From the NCBI RefSeq assembly GCF_013426915.1, contig NZ_AP023181.1, forward strand, positions 124,001 through 188,000: a stretch of DNA of 64,000 bases, given 5' to 3'. A program made the position numbers and the translations under genes. Positions 36,540-46,297 of this stretch are shown piece by piece. Below the pieces are notes generated by a model. It had not been told where the DNA came from. It ran no database searches and saw only the letters and a program-made list of their open reading frames with translations. Every line of letters begins with the position of its first letter. The first letter of the stretch is position 1. Source of the DNA: Paraburkholderia sp. PGU19. GTDB lineage: Bacteria > Pseudomonadota > Gammaproteobacteria > Burkholderiales > Burkholderiaceae.

Positions 36540-37019
36540 GCAAAAGAACGCGGCTAACACCGCCAGCTCGTGTTTTTGCCTGAGGGCCCCCACAGGGTCT
36601 TACGCTTCAAACGGCAGCATTTCTGTTCGCGTTCGTTGCCAACGTTTCGAATGACCGCCTCACCCGCTTCAAACACCCGAACAAGAGCTAGCGGGAGCGA
36701 ATGATTTGCGCCGCCTAGGTGGCAAACTGTGTGTAGGTTGTCGCGGCGTACACGTTATCGCTCTTACACGGAGGCATGCGCGTGCTATCGGGTCCGGAGT
36801 GAAGCGTGTGTGTCGCTACGGCCTGCACACAGTTTGCCGCCTGGGCGGCCGGGGAATATCTGGCATGGCGTGCCGTAACGCGGGTGACTGAAGCGGGTGA
36901 GGCGCAGCGCAAGAGCGCTGGCAACGAACGTGGGTCACGTGATTGCCGTGTGAAGCGTAAGACCCTTTGGGGGCCCTCAAGCAGGGAGAAATGTTGGCGG
37001 TGTTAGCCGCTTTCTTTGC

Positions 37020-37051
37020 CTACTTTTCTTTGCGGCGGCAAAGAAAAGTAG
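37020..37051. repeat. Perfect 14-bp hairpin in the right arm
   Basis: This is the mirror copy of the left-arm hairpin: the same 14-bp stem with loop GGCG, and the CGCCCC/GGGGCG hairpin at 37056-37072. It lies about 100 bp beyond the end of the minus-strand GH35 gene. Confidence 0.7.
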
Positions 37052-37154
37052 GTGCCGCCCCGCACAGGGGCGACGCGTGAAGCACGCTAACGAATCGCGG
37101 ATGCCAGCGCAAAGGCCAAAACAACCAAACCGGACACCAGCAAAAGAACCAGAA

Positions 37155-39586
37155 TCACCCGCTTACGGGTGGAGATAAGACCACTTCATACTCCGGCACC
37201 CAACTCACGCCAAGAATCTCAGCAACCTGATCGCAGATAGCAGGCCGGAGATCATGCCGCGCATCAAGATAAACAGGCGCATCTGCCCGCATGGGCAGCA
37301 CAGTCAACATCAACGGTTGCCGCGAATCGATCGTCATATTCCGCACACCAATCTGCCACGGCAACCCGTTATAAAAATGATCATCGATCAGATCGGCACC
37401 CGAGAACAGCCGCCCGACATCGCCCGCATATCGGATGGACAGATAGGCATTACTCAAACCGGGCGCGTTCAACGCCTCTTCGGGAACATCGATACGCCAC
37501 GCGGCGGCTTTGCCAAAGCTCTCTGGCACAGGTTCAACGGCAGCCCGCGCTGCGCCACCTGAAGCAACAGACGACACCGTCTGCGCGAATCGCAATGGCG
37601 TAACACCGACATCGAACGCGACTGGCGGCATGGATACCGCGAAGCGCTGAAAAACACCGTCTAGCGGCACTTCCACGAACGCGTGTGTCGAGCCAGGGGC
37701 GTGCTGCAAGGGCGGATATACATCGACATCAAAAGAATCGACACCCGTAGAACGCAACACGAGTTCACCATCGCGTTCGAACGCCAACGCATCGGTAAGA
37801 ATCAGACGGCGCTGTCCATCGAATGGGAGCACGCTGAGCCGTTCGATATCCTCGCTAGCAAGCGTGATGATCGTGATACGCGTGTCGTCACTACAAGTCG
37901 CGACGAACACCGAGCCGGGCGTAGGGCGCACCACCAGCCCATCATCCACCTCATGCGTAGTCACGGTTGAATGAGAACTGGCGGATTCGAAATACGTCAC
38001 GCAACCTGACTCGAACACAAACTCAGCCGCGATCCCATCCGTTGCGGAGAATACGTACGTTTCGCCCTCAGGCGTCGAAAGCCGCGTAACGGGCTGCGCT
38101 GTCGCATACCGCAAACGCGCGCTACCGAGCGCAAGTCCAATAGGCCACACGAACCACATTCCCGGCGCAATATCGATCGGCGCCGCAGGCAGCATGATCG
38201 TGCGGGTCGCAAGCTTGACCTCAAACTGCACGCCTTGCCGCGCAGGCATCCGATGCTGCCGCACATGATTGTTGAAAAACAGAAAGCCACGATCGCCGTC
38301 CGCACGCACAGAAAATCGCGGCGTTTCAAGATCGTCCGCACCGCGCGGCACAAGCTCCGGCGCATACACATCGCATGTCGCCAGTTTGCTGCCCCATTGC
38401 TGAAGAAACAGATGCAACGGCCGCAGTTTGCCAAGCACGCGATGCGCTTCGCCATTCGCGCCGAACGGCGCCTGAAAATCGTAATTGACGACAGGCAGAT
38501 CGTTATAGCCGCCCGTCGCCGTCGACTCCTGTCCATCCACATCGCCAGGCGGATTGCGGCCACCATGTAGCATGTAATAGCCGTACAGGTTCACACCTGA
38601 ACCAAGCTGAACGGGTAGCATCGCTGCAATGTCGTCAGGATCGAGCACGGGACGGCGACGATACATGGTCGGCACACCCCCGCCGAATTCCGCGCCTAGA
38701 AAAGGGGTCTCGCCCGCTACGGCATCCGCATCGCCAGGCTCGCTGTTATGCGTCTGCGCACCAAGATCGCCGCCGACGCGGCTCGTAAAGCGAAACCCAT
38801 ACACCTCGCCCGGCGCCGACATCGCCGTCGATGTCCCCCAAGGCAAGTCCGCGTAGCCGCCAAAAACAGGCGCGACTTCGTGTCGCGGAAACACGGCGTT
38901 GTCCCAGCCCGTCACTGTGTACAACGGCGTGTCCAGTCCCGCTTCGCGCGCGAGACGCTTGAGTGTCGCGATGTGCGCGGGCCCTTGCTGCGGCCCCGTC
39001 AGGTTGTATTCGTTTTCGAGTTGGATGCCAATAACGGGGCCGCCATCTTTCCAAAGCAAGCCCTTCAACTGCGCGGCGATTTCAGCAAAGAACCGCTGAA
39101 CATGCTGCAGATACAGCGGATCGTCACTACGCGTCGGCACCTGATCGACGACCCACGCAGGGACGCCGCCATAGCGGACCTCCGCATGCACCCACGGTCC
39201 GATGCGAACGAAAGCGTACAACCCGCGTTTCGCGCAGGCTTCAACGAACCGGCGCAGATCGAGCCGCGCATTCCAGTCGAACTGCCCGGAGCGCGGTTCG
39301 TGATAACGCCAGATCACATACGACGACACGATGTCGACGCCTGCCCCTTGACCTTCGCCAGCGCGTCGTCCCACTGCGCCTCGGGTACGCGCGCGTAATG
39401 CAGCTCGCCCATGACGGGCAGCCACGGTTCGCCGTCGCGCGTCAGATAGCGGCTGTTGATGCCAATCGTCTTCCCATCCGGCGATGTATTCGCGCCCATC
39501 CGCAACGTATCCGCGAGCGGCGTAGTGGCAGGGCGGCTTGCATCGACGGTCAGCGTCGGTGTCGGCATATCGCGCGGGCGATTCAT
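37155..39586 (-). pseudogene. GH35 beta-galactosidase gene with one frameshift
   Basis: Joining two frames gives a GH35 enzyme of about 810 residues. The N-terminal frame starts at 39586 (overlapping the GH42 stop) and reads through GELHYARVPEAQWDDALAKVKG. The remaining frame continues with GVDIVSSYVIWRYHEP and contains the acid/base motif GPVIGIQLENEYN and the nucleophile motif PFLGAEFGGG. The break is at a run of four C on the plus strand (39344-39347, G on the coding strand). One extra G would restore KVKGAGVDIV, matching the family. GH35 enzymes remove beta-galactose from oligosaccharides. As written, the full protein is not made. A real mutation and a homopolymer sequencing error are about equally likely because the remainder is perfectly conserved. 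Confidence 0.82.
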
Positions 39587-41559
39587 CACGCGGAGATCCA
39601 CGCGCAGACATCGGCGGTGCCGAGCGTGCGCTGACCCAGCACGAAATGCGCGTTGTCAGGTGCGGGCGCTTCGGCAGCACTAGCGCCGAAGTTGAACGCG
39701 AAGGTGATCTCGCCGCGACGCCGCACACGCAAGCCTTGCGGAAGATGCGTCACTGCAAGGCCCGCATCGCGCGCCGCGCCTTCGAGCAACGCGCGATGCA
39801 ATGCCGCATCGAACCACGCGCTCGCATAGCGCACATGGCCGCGCGCGACGATAGCGGGCCAGTTGTCATCGAAACGCGCGAGCACGTCGAGACCGTCGCG
39901 CGTTTCGATATGCTCGCGCCAGTGCAAGGCGATGCCCGTTACACCGTTGAGTGTCGTCGTCGGCTGCAGCGTCGGGCGCAACGAATCGACTTCGAGCACC
40001 TTGAACGGCAGGACCGTTTGCAGCGCGCCCGGCGGCAACTGTGCGGGAATCGCGAAGTCGGCCGTCTTCGAGCCGGTGCGCGGGCCGATCACCCATTGCG
40101 CCGAAGACTGTTCGACGCTCTTCGCAAAGCCCGCAGGCAGCGCCGCGAGACCCGGCACGACGATCAGCTTGTAATCCGACAGATCGGCGTGCGCCGACAC
40201 GATATCGACATCGAGCGCCATTTCGCGCAGCGTCCGGTAATACTCGAACGCGAGCGTCTGATAATCGAAACCCTTTGCATGCCGCTGGATCTCGAACATC
40301 CATTGCGTCTCATAGTCGAACACGAGCGCGACGTCGGCGCGTGGCGCGGGGCCGCTTTGCGCGAGCTTCGTGAGCGCGTCGGACTGCGCGATCTCCTGCG
40401 CGGCGCGCGCCACTTCGCGCCCACCCGGCGAGAGCGTGTTGTCGGGCAGATTCAAACCCGAATGCATCTGCTCCTGTGCAAACGGCGCCTGACGCCAGCG
40501 GAAGTAAGACACCAGTTCCGCACCATGCGCGAAGGCCTCGTAGGCCCATAGACGCACCATGCCGGGCGCGGGCACCGGGTTCCATGGCGCCCAGTTCACA
40601 GGGCCCGCTTCCTGTTCCATCACCCAGAATCGGCCCTGGCCGATCGCGCGATAGCGGTCGTGATCGAATGCCGATACATCGGGGTGCCCCGTGCGTGCAT
40701 AGCGCGCCTTGTCCTCTTCGCTCAACGCGATCACTTCCGTGCGCGCGATCGGATAGCTGTCCCACGTCGCAACATCGATGCCCTTGTTCGCGGCGAAGCG
40801 ATAGTGATCGAAAGTCGTGAAGAAGCCCATGAAGTTGTGCAGCATGTCCGCGTTCGGCGCGTAGCGTCGCAGCACATCGACCTGTTCGCGGTGGAAGCTC
40901 GTCACTTCGTCGGACATGAAGCGGCGGAAGTCGAGCAGATGAATCGGGTTCGCGTCGGTCGGCGTCAGGTTCGGCAACTCGATTGCATCGAACGATGCGT
41001 ATTCCATGCTCCAGAACACCGTGCCCCAGCGCTGGTTCAGGTTGTCGACGGTTTCGTAGCGGCGTGCGAGCCACGCCTGAAAGCGCGTGCGGGCCGCCTT
41101 CGAATAGCTCGGCACGGTTTCGTGACAGCCGAGTTCGTTATCCGTTTGCCACGCGATGACAGCGGGATGCGAACCATACCGTTGCGCCATTACCTCGACG
41201 ATACGCAGGCATTCGCGTCGATATGGCTCGCTGCAAATATCGTAATGACGGCGCGAACCGGAATTCCATGTCGTGCCGTCGGCGCGCACGGGCAGCATCT
41301 CCGGCAGCGAATCGACGAGCCACTTCGGCGGCGATGCGGTGGGCGTGCCAAGCACGATTTTCAGGCCGGCGTCGGCCAGCGTGGTTACGGCGCGGTCCAG
41401 CCATGTCCATTCATAGACGCCCGCGCGCGGCTCCATGCGGCTCCACGCGAATTCGGCGATCCGCACATGCGTGATGCCGAGTTCGACCATCCGGCGCGCG
41501 TCGTCGGCCCACATCGTTTCCGGCCATTGTTCGGGGTAGTAGCAAACACCCAGTTGCAT
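39586..41559 (-). CDS. GH42 beta-galactosidase
   Basis: A 657-residue glycoside hydrolase of family 42. It starts MQLGVCYYPEQWPETMWADDARRM, the typical opening of the catalytic barrel. The acid/base glutamate is in AWQTDNELGCHET (near residue 145) and the nucleophile glutamate in FWVMEQEAGPVNWAPWN (near residue 314). The trimerisation and C-terminal beta domains follow. It hydrolyses beta-galactosidic bonds of short oligosaccharides in the cytoplasm and has no signal peptide. It is coupled to the GH35 gene by a four-base overlap and follows the ABC permease gene by 45 bp, so it acts on sugars imported by that transporter. Confidence 0.93.
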   Translation of the reverse strand: MQLGVCYYPEQWPETMWADDARRMVELGITHVRIAEFAWSRMEPRAGVYEWTWLDRAVTTLADAGLKIVLGTPTASPPKWLVDSLPEMLPVRADGTTWNSGSRRHYDICSEPYRRECLRIVEVMAQRYGSHPAVIAWQTDNELGCHETVPSYSKAARTRFQAWLARRYETVDNLNQRWGTVFWSMEYASFDAIELPNLTPTDANPIHLLDFRRFMSDEVTSFHREQVDVLRRYAPNADMLHNFMGFFTTFDHYRFAANKGIDVATWDSYPIARTEVIALSEEDKARYARTGHPDVSAFDHDRYRAIGQGRFWVMEQEAGPVNWAPWNPVPAPGMVRLWAYEAFAHGAELVSYFRWRQAPFAQEQMHSGLNLPDNTLSPGGREVARAAQEIAQSDALTKLAQSGPAPRADVALVFDYETQWMFEIQRHAKGFDYQTLAFEYYRTLREMALDVDIVSAHADLSDYKLIVVPGLAALPAGFAKSVEQSSAQWVIGPRTGSKTADFAIPAQLPPGALQTVLPFKVLEVDSLRPTLQPTTTLNGVTGIALHWREHIETRDGLDVLARFDDNWPAIVARGHVRYASAWFDAALHRALLEGAARDAGLAVTHLPQGLRVRRRGEITFAFNFGASAAEAPAPDNAHFVLGQRTLGTADVCAWISA

Positions 41560-41604
41560 TGTCGAATTCTCCAGAGATCAGTAGTGTGCGGTCGGCCTTG
41601 CGCG

Positions 41605-42456
41605 TCAGCCTTTGCTTGCGCCGAATGTCAGTCCCGCCACGAAGTGCTTTTGCATCAGGAAGAACATCAGCACGGAAGGCAGCGCGGCCAGCACCGAACC
41701 GGCCGCGACGAGATTCCACGCGGTCGTCCATTGCCCCTTGAGCGCGGCGACGCCGACCGTAATAGGCGCGGCGTCGTCGCCTTGCGTGAGGCACAGTGCC
41801 CAGAAATAGTCGTTCCAGACGAACGTGAAGACGAGAATGCCCAGCGCCGCGAGTGCCGGGCGGATCAGCGGCAGAACGATGCGCGCGTAGATCGTCCATT
41901 CGCTCGCGCCTTCGACACGCGCCGCCTCGATCAACTCGAAAGGCAACTGCTTGATGAAGTTGCGCAGAAAGAGCGTGCAGAAACCCGTCTGAAACGCGAT
42001 ATGAAAAATGATCAGCGCCCATACGGTATTGAACAGCCCGACTTTCAACGCCATGTCGCGCACCGGGATCATCAGGATCTGCACGGGCACGAAATTGCCC
42101 GCGACGAACGTGAATAGCACGACGATGTTGCCGCGAAAGCGATACGTCGCGAGCGCAAAGCCCGCCATCGACGCCAGCAGGATCGCACCAAGCACGGACG
42201 GCACCGTAATCAGCACGCTATTGGCGAAGTAATGGAGCATCGGCGTTTGCGTGAGCGCGGCGCCGTAGTTGTCGAGTAACGCGAAGTGCTTGGGAAAGGT
42301 CCAGTAATCGCCTTGCGAAAGCTCATCAGATGAGCGGATCGACGTGACGAGTACAGCGAGCATCGGCAGCAGCCACACGAGCAGCGCGAGCGGCAGCGAC
42401 GCCTTGTAGATCGCGCGGTTCCAGGGTTTCCAGCGTTCGACGGGAAGCGGATACAT
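41605..42456 (-). CDS. Carbohydrate ABC transporter permease, MalG type
   Basis: A 283-residue inner-membrane permease with six helices. The EAA motif is EAARVEGASEWTIYARIVLPLIRPA, and the C-terminus ends HFVAGLTFGASKG, typical of MalG/LacG proteins. It forms the pore with the MalF-type permease upstream (27 bp apart) for beta-galactoside uptake. Confidence 0.93.
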   Translation of the reverse strand: MYPLPVERWKPWNRAIYKASLPLALLVWLLPMLAVLVTSIRSSDELSQGDYWTFPKHFALLDNYGAALTQTPMLHYFANSVLITVPSVLGAILLASMAGFALATYRFRGNIVVLFTFVAGNFVPVQILMIPVRDMALKVGLFNTVWALIIFHIAFQTGFCTLFLRNFIKQLPFELIEAARVEGASEWTIYARIVLPLIRPALAALGILVFTFVWNDYFWALCLTQGDDAAPITVGVAALKGQWTTAWNLVAAGSVLAALPSVLMFFLMQKHFVAGLTFGASKG

Positions 42457-42483
42457 GAGAGTTCTCCTTGCGCGATACGTAAA

Positions 42484-43386
42484 TCAGCGTTCTTCGCGCA
42501 GCATCCGGCGCAGATGGAACACGATGTAGACGAGCATGATCGCGAACAGCACGACGGCAATCGCCGCCGAATAGCCTTCGCGGTAGTACTTGATGGCCTG
42601 GTCGTACATGTAATAGGCAAGCACGGTGGAGCTGTCGAACGGACCGCCGCCGCTCATCACCGCGATCAGGTCGAAGCTGCGCAATGCGCCGATCACCGTC
42701 AGCACGACAGCCATGAAGGTGGCGGGGCGCAGTTGCGGCAGGATCACGTGCCACAACAGATGCCAGCCCTTCGCGCCTTCCATGCGCGCAGCTTCCACCA
42801 CTTCCGGGTTGATCGACGTGAGACCCGTCAGATACAACACCATGCAATAGGGCGTTTGCGGCCAGAGCGCGGCGAACACGATGCCGAACGTCACCGTGTG
42901 TGCATCGCCGAGCACGGGAATGCCGTGACCGACAATCACCTTGAGCAGACCGAACGTCGGGTCATAGAACCAGCTGAACACGAGGCCGACGACCACACCC
43001 GACAACACAAACGGCGCAAAGAACAGCGACTTCACGACGCGCATGCCCTTCACCTGCTGGTTCAGATACAGCGCAAACAGCAGACCCAACGGCGGCGCAA
43101 GCAGGAAGAACACGAGCCAGATCAGGTTGTTCTTCAGCGCGACGTAGAACGTGTCCGCCTGGAACAGTTCTGCGTAGTTCGCAAGGCCGATGAAGGTCTT
43201 TTCCGTCATGCCATCCCAGTTGTAGAAACTGAGCGTGATGCTGCTGAAGATCGGATAGATCACGCACAGAGCAAACAGCGCGCAGCCCGGCAGCAGAAAG
43301 AAGAACGCCGCGCGGTTACGTGCGCGCCCGGACCTGGACGTGCGGCGGCTGCGCGCCGAAGGCAGGCGAGCGATAGACGTGGACAT
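42484..43386 (-). CDS. Carbohydrate ABC transporter permease, MalF type
   Basis: A 300-residue permease. A basic cytoplasmic N-terminus of about 28 residues precedes the first helix (FFFLLPGCALFALCVIYPIF). The EAA loop is EAARMEGAKGWHLLWHVILPQLRPA. Together with the MalG-type protein it forms the sugar-conducting pore. A 118-bp gap with three stable hairpins separates it from the binding-protein gene. Confidence 0.93.
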   Translation of the reverse strand: MSTSIARLPSARSRRTSRSGRARNRAAFFFLLPGCALFALCVIYPIFSSITLSFYNWDGMTEKTFIGLANYAELFQADTFYVALKNNLIWLVFFLLAPPLGLLFALYLNQQVKGMRVVKSLFFAPFVLSGVVVGLVFSWFYDPTFGLLKVIVGHGIPVLGDAHTVTFGIVFAALWPQTPYCMVLYLTGLTSINPEVVEAARMEGAKGWHLLWHVILPQLRPATFMAVVLTVIGALRSFDLIAVMSGGGPFDSSTVLAYYMYDQAIKYYREGYSAAIAVVLFAIMLVYIVFHLRRMLREER

Positions 43387-43408
43387 GACGAAAACCTCGT
43401 TCGATGCG

Positions 43409-43491
43409 GCTCGCCCGTTGCGGCGAGCGGCAGGTGATTCGTGGGCGCATCGGTTGCGATGCGCCCGGCAGGCAGCCGCGTTCGGCGCGGC
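43409..43491 (-). other. Three tandem hairpins between the binding-protein and permease genes
   Basis: Stem-loops are GCTCGCC/GGCGAGC (43409-43428), GGGCGCATCG/CGATGCGCCC with loop GTTG (43443-43466, a perfect 10-bp stem) and GCCGCG/CGCGGC (43475-43491). They lie directly after the stop of the highly expressed binding-protein gene. Such structures usually shield the upstream message from decay and limit read-through into the permease genes, as in the malE-malF gap. No T run follows, so full termination is unlikely. Confidence 0.6.
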
Positions 43492-43504
43492 CGCCTTCAG
43501 GACA

Positions 43505-44788
43505 TCACTTGTGATAGATGCGTTTGCGCGTCGCTTCGAGACGGGCGAGCAGCGAGTCGATCTGCGACGGATCGTTATAGAACTGCTGCATGGCCTTCAT
43601 GCCTTCGTCGGCCATTTCCTTCGTCATATCGCGGTCGTAGAACTGCGCAATGCCGCCCGTCGTGCTCGCGAGCGTCTGGAAGCCGACCTTCGAAATGGGA
43701 TCTTCCGGTTCCGCCGCCTTGCTGTTCGACGGCAACTGGCCCCAGCCGCGCGCGAGATCCGCGTTGATTTCAGGCGTTTCCATGAACGAGAGCAGACGCC
43801 GCGCGTCGGTCTTGTTCTTCGCCTTGGCGGGGATCAGCAGCACGTTGACGGGACCGTCCTCGGCCATCGGCACCTTCGGATCGATGACCGGGAAACGCAT
43901 GAAGCCGATCTGATCCTTGACGCTCGACGGAATGCCCGCCGAGAAGAACGTGCCCATCAGCATCATCGCGGCCTTGCCGTTCGCGAGGAACGGGCCGATC
44001 GAGTCGAGATCGTAGGACAGCGCGTTGTCGATGTAGTAATGATCGTCCATCAAGGTCTTCCACGTCGTGTAGACCTTCTTCACACGCGGATCGGTGTACG
44101 GCACTTCGCCCGCCATCAGCTTCTGGTGAAACGCGTTGCCGTTGATGCGCAGGTCGAGATAATCGAACCACGCGGCAAGCGTCCAGCTGTCGCGCGCGGC
44201 GACGGCAATCGGCGCGACACCGCTTGCCTTGAGCTTCTTGCAGGCGTCGAGGAATTCTTCCCACGTCTTCGGCTCGCTCTTGATCCCTGCCTTCTCGAAC
44301 AGATCCTTGCGATAGAAGAAGCCGTATGCGTCATAGCCGAGGGGCGCCGCATACTGCTTGCCGTTATACGTCGATGCTTCCTTCACCGATGCGTACTGCT
44401 GGCTCCAGCCGTTCTTCGACCAGTCGCCGGACAGGTCTTCGAGCAGGCCGCGCTTCGCGTAGTAAGCCATGCGTTCGCCGTCGTGCCACGACACGACATC
44501 GGGCGGATCGGTCGCGAGCCAGCCGCCCATCTGCACCTTGTACGCCTCTTCGGTGATGTAGGTGATCTTCAGATCGACATCGGGATTGGCCTTCTTGAAC
44601 TTGTCGAACGCGTCCTGCCATGTCGAGCGCTGGTTGCCGCGCGCCGACACGTTGACGTTCAGCTGACCAGCGTCGGCATCCGCTACAAAGCCCGACAGCA
44701 GCGCTGCCGAGACGGCGAACGCAGCCGTCACGGAGCGCGTGTTGAAAAAGGCGAGCCCCGCAAGGCGGCTCAGGTGCTTGTTGATCAT
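43505..44788 (-). CDS. Sugar ABC transporter extracellular binding protein
   Basis: A 427-residue family 1 solute-binding protein. The signal peptide ends near residue 40 (FVADADAGQ). The fold continues with NVSARGNQRSTWQDAFDKFKKANPDVDLK, and the family segment AAPLGYDAYGFFYRKDLFEKAGI is present. The start at 44788 has AGGAG eight bases upstream; the frame beyond it to 44854 is rejected. It captures the galactoside in the periplasm for the MalF/MalG-type importer. Confidence 0.92.
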   Translation of the reverse strand: MINKHLSRLAGLAFFNTRSVTAAFAVSAALLSGFVADADAGQLNVNVSARGNQRSTWQDAFDKFKKANPDVDLKITYITEEAYKVQMGGWLATDPPDVVSWHDGERMAYYAKRGLLEDLSGDWSKNGWSQQYASVKEASTYNGKQYAAPLGYDAYGFFYRKDLFEKAGIKSEPKTWEEFLDACKKLKASGVAPIAVAARDSWTLAAWFDYLDLRINGNAFHQKLMAGEVPYTDPRVKKVYTTWKTLMDDHYYIDNALSYDLDSIGPFLANGKAAMMLMGTFFSAGIPSSVKDQIGFMRFPVIDPKVPMAEDGPVNVLLIPAKAKNKTDARRLLSFMETPEINADLARGWGQLPSNSKAAEPEDPISKVGFQTLASTTGGIAQFYDRDMTKEMADEGMKAMQQFYNDPSQIDSLLARLEATRKRIYHK

Positions 44789-44928
44789 CGTGGTGTCTCC
44801 TTGAACTGCGTTGTTGGCCGGCCGCTCGACGCGGACAGCGGTCTTCGTGCCCACCGCGCCGGCTCTATGGCCGGCTGTTGAGATCGGCGAACCCGGCAGG
44901 CGCGGTTCGCGTCGTCGCCAGGCTGCTT

Positions 44929-46080
44929 TTACGACATGTGCAGCGCGACCGCTTGCGCTTCTGTCTCGACGTTGCGCGTCAGCGCGATGCCTTCTTCATC
45001 GAACAGATGGCATGCGTCGGCAGGCACACGCAAAGCCAGAGGCTCGCCGTTGCGAATCGACACATCGCCGGACGCTTTCGCGATCAGCGTGCCGTCCGCA
45101 CATTCGACATGCACATAGCTGTGCTCGCCAAGCTGTTCGGTGATCAGCGATTTAACGGTGAGCGTTTGCGCGTCGCCGTCGAGACGGATGTGCTCGGGAC
45201 GAATGCCGAGCGTGACAGGCTGGCCACGCGTGAGACGCGCGCCGTCGACCTGCACGCGCAGCGTCGTGCCGCTGCGGTTGAGCCTGACGTGCACGCCATC
45301 GTACGCAGCCGCTTCGACTTCGCCATCGAGGAAATTCATGCGCGGCGAGCCGATGAAACCCGCGACGAACCGCGAACGCGGCCGGTGATAAAGCTCCAGC
45401 GGCGCGCCGATCTGCGCGATGCTGCCGATGCGCTGCGTATCCGCACCCGCGTGCAGCAATACGATCTTGTCGGCTAGCGTCATCGCTTCGATCTGGTCGT
45501 GCGTCACGTAGACGACGCTCGCCTGCGCGAAGCGCTGATGCAACCGCGCGATTTCGATGCGCGTCTGGCCACGCAGCGCGGCATCGAGATTGGACAGCGG
45601 CTCGTCGAACAGAAACACGCCCGGCTCGCGCACGATCGCGCGGCCAATCGCGACGCGCTGACGCTGACCGCCTGACAGTTCGCGCGGTTTGCGTTCGAGC
45701 AGCGTATCGAGTTGCAGCACGCGCGCTGCTTCGCGCACTTTGCGGTCGACTTCGGCCTTCGGCGTTTTTGCGAGCTTCAGGCCGAACGCCATGTTTTCGT
45801 AGACCGACATGTGCGGGAAGAGGGCGTAGCTCTGGAACACCATCGCGACACCGCGCTCGGCGGCGGGGACGCCGTTCATCGATCGGCCGTCGATCGTCAC
45901 GTCGCCGTCGGTCTGGTCTTCGAGGCCGGCGACGATGCGCAACAACGTGGACTTGCCGCAACCGGACGGTCCGAGGAACACACAAAACTCGTGCGCGCCG
46001 ATTTCAAGGTTGAGATTGCGAATGACGGGCGCATTGGCGCCGAACGTCTTCTGAATGTTGGTCAGGGAGATCGCGGACAT
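44929..46080 (-). CDS. Carbohydrate ABC transporter ATP-binding protein (UgpC/MsmK type)
   Basis: A 383-residue CUT1-family ATPase. Walker A is GPSGCGKST near residue 37, the Q-loop VFQSYALFPHMSV, the signature LSGGQRQRVAIGRAI, Walker B VFLFDEPLSNLDA, and the H-loop YVTHDQIEAMT. The C-terminal TOBE regulatory domain contains LGIRPEHIRLDG. It energises sugar import. As first gene of the operon it lies just downstream of two operator palindromes and is divergent from the LacI gene. Confidence 0.93.
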   Translation of the reverse strand: MSAISLTNIQKTFGANAPVIRNLNLEIGAHEFCVFLGPSGCGKSTLLRIVAGLEDQTDGDVTIDGRSMNGVPAAERGVAMVFQSYALFPHMSVYENMAFGLKLAKTPKAEVDRKVREAARVLQLDTLLERKPRELSGGQRQRVAIGRAIVREPGVFLFDEPLSNLDAALRGQTRIEIARLHQRFAQASVVYVTHDQIEAMTLADKIVLLHAGADTQRIGSIAQIGAPLELYHRPRSRFVAGFIGSPRMNFLDGEVEAAAYDGVHVRLNRSGTTLRVQVDGARLTRGQPVTLGIRPEHIRLDGDAQTLTVKSLITEQLGEHSYVHVECADGTLIAKASGDVSIRNGEPLALRVPADACHLFDEEGIALTRNVETEAQAVALHMS

Positions 46081-46094
46081 GGTGTTTTCCCTGG

Positions 46095-46110
46095 ATTTAA
46101 ACGCTTAAAT
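46095..46110. promoter_or_regulatory. LacI-type operator, site 1
   Basis: ATTTAAACGCTTAAAT is a near-perfect palindrome around a central CG, the hallmark of LacI-family operators. It lies 15-30 bp upstream of the ATPase start, where it would block transcription of the galactoside operon. It matches site 2 at 46151-46166 except for swapped central bases. Confidence 0.75.
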
Positions 46111-46150
46111 CTGCGTGGAAAAAAATCGCGCAGAGGCTTGCGCGGCGTGG

Positions 46151-46166
46151 ATTTAAGCGTTTAAAT
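46151..46166. promoter_or_regulatory. LacI-type operator, site 2
   Basis: ATTTAAGCGTTTAAAT shares the TTTAA-CG-TTAAA architecture of site 1. The two centres are 56 bp apart, so a repressor could bridge them by looping or the sites could control the two divergent promoters separately. It is about 130 bp from the LacI gene start. Confidence 0.75.
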
Positions 46167-46297
46167 TCGGGTGTGCTCGAAGGCGCCATCATGTTTGTCT
46201 CCTGCCTGCTTTCGAGAAAAGTTATCAAAGCCTGCGGTAGATGCGCAACATCTGATTCGCAGTCTCTAAATATGGGATCTTTCCTAATCTTTCTGGC

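Larger units (their letters stand above)
36434..37126. repeat. Near-symmetrical inverted repeat of about 690 bp
   Basis: The sequence from 36434 rightward matches the reverse complement from 37126 leftward for about 300 bp per arm, with scattered mismatches, centred near 36780. Matching blocks include GCGCTGGCATCCGCG with TTAGCGTGCTTCACGCG, then CGCCCCTGTGCGGGGCG, the CTACTTTTCTTTGC stem, AGGGTCTTACGCTTCA, CGCCTCACCCGCTTCA and GGCAAACTGTGTG. Each arm holds its own perfect 14-bp hairpin with a four-base loop (36508-36539 and 37020-37051). No supported gene lies inside. It fills the 760 bp between the MHS transporter and the GH35 gene, which read in opposite directions and converge on it. It looks like two copies of one intergenic repeat in opposite orientation. 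Confidence 0.85.

Noticed and set aside
36434..37126. The repeated hairpins as a CRISPR array or integron site
   Set aside because: There are only two copies, in opposite orientation, without regular spacers or an integrase gene.
39602..39728. N-terminal part of the long minus-strand GH35 frame
   Set aside because: Residues before GVDIVSS in that frame match no GH35 protein; the real N-terminus is in the adjacent frame starting at 39586.
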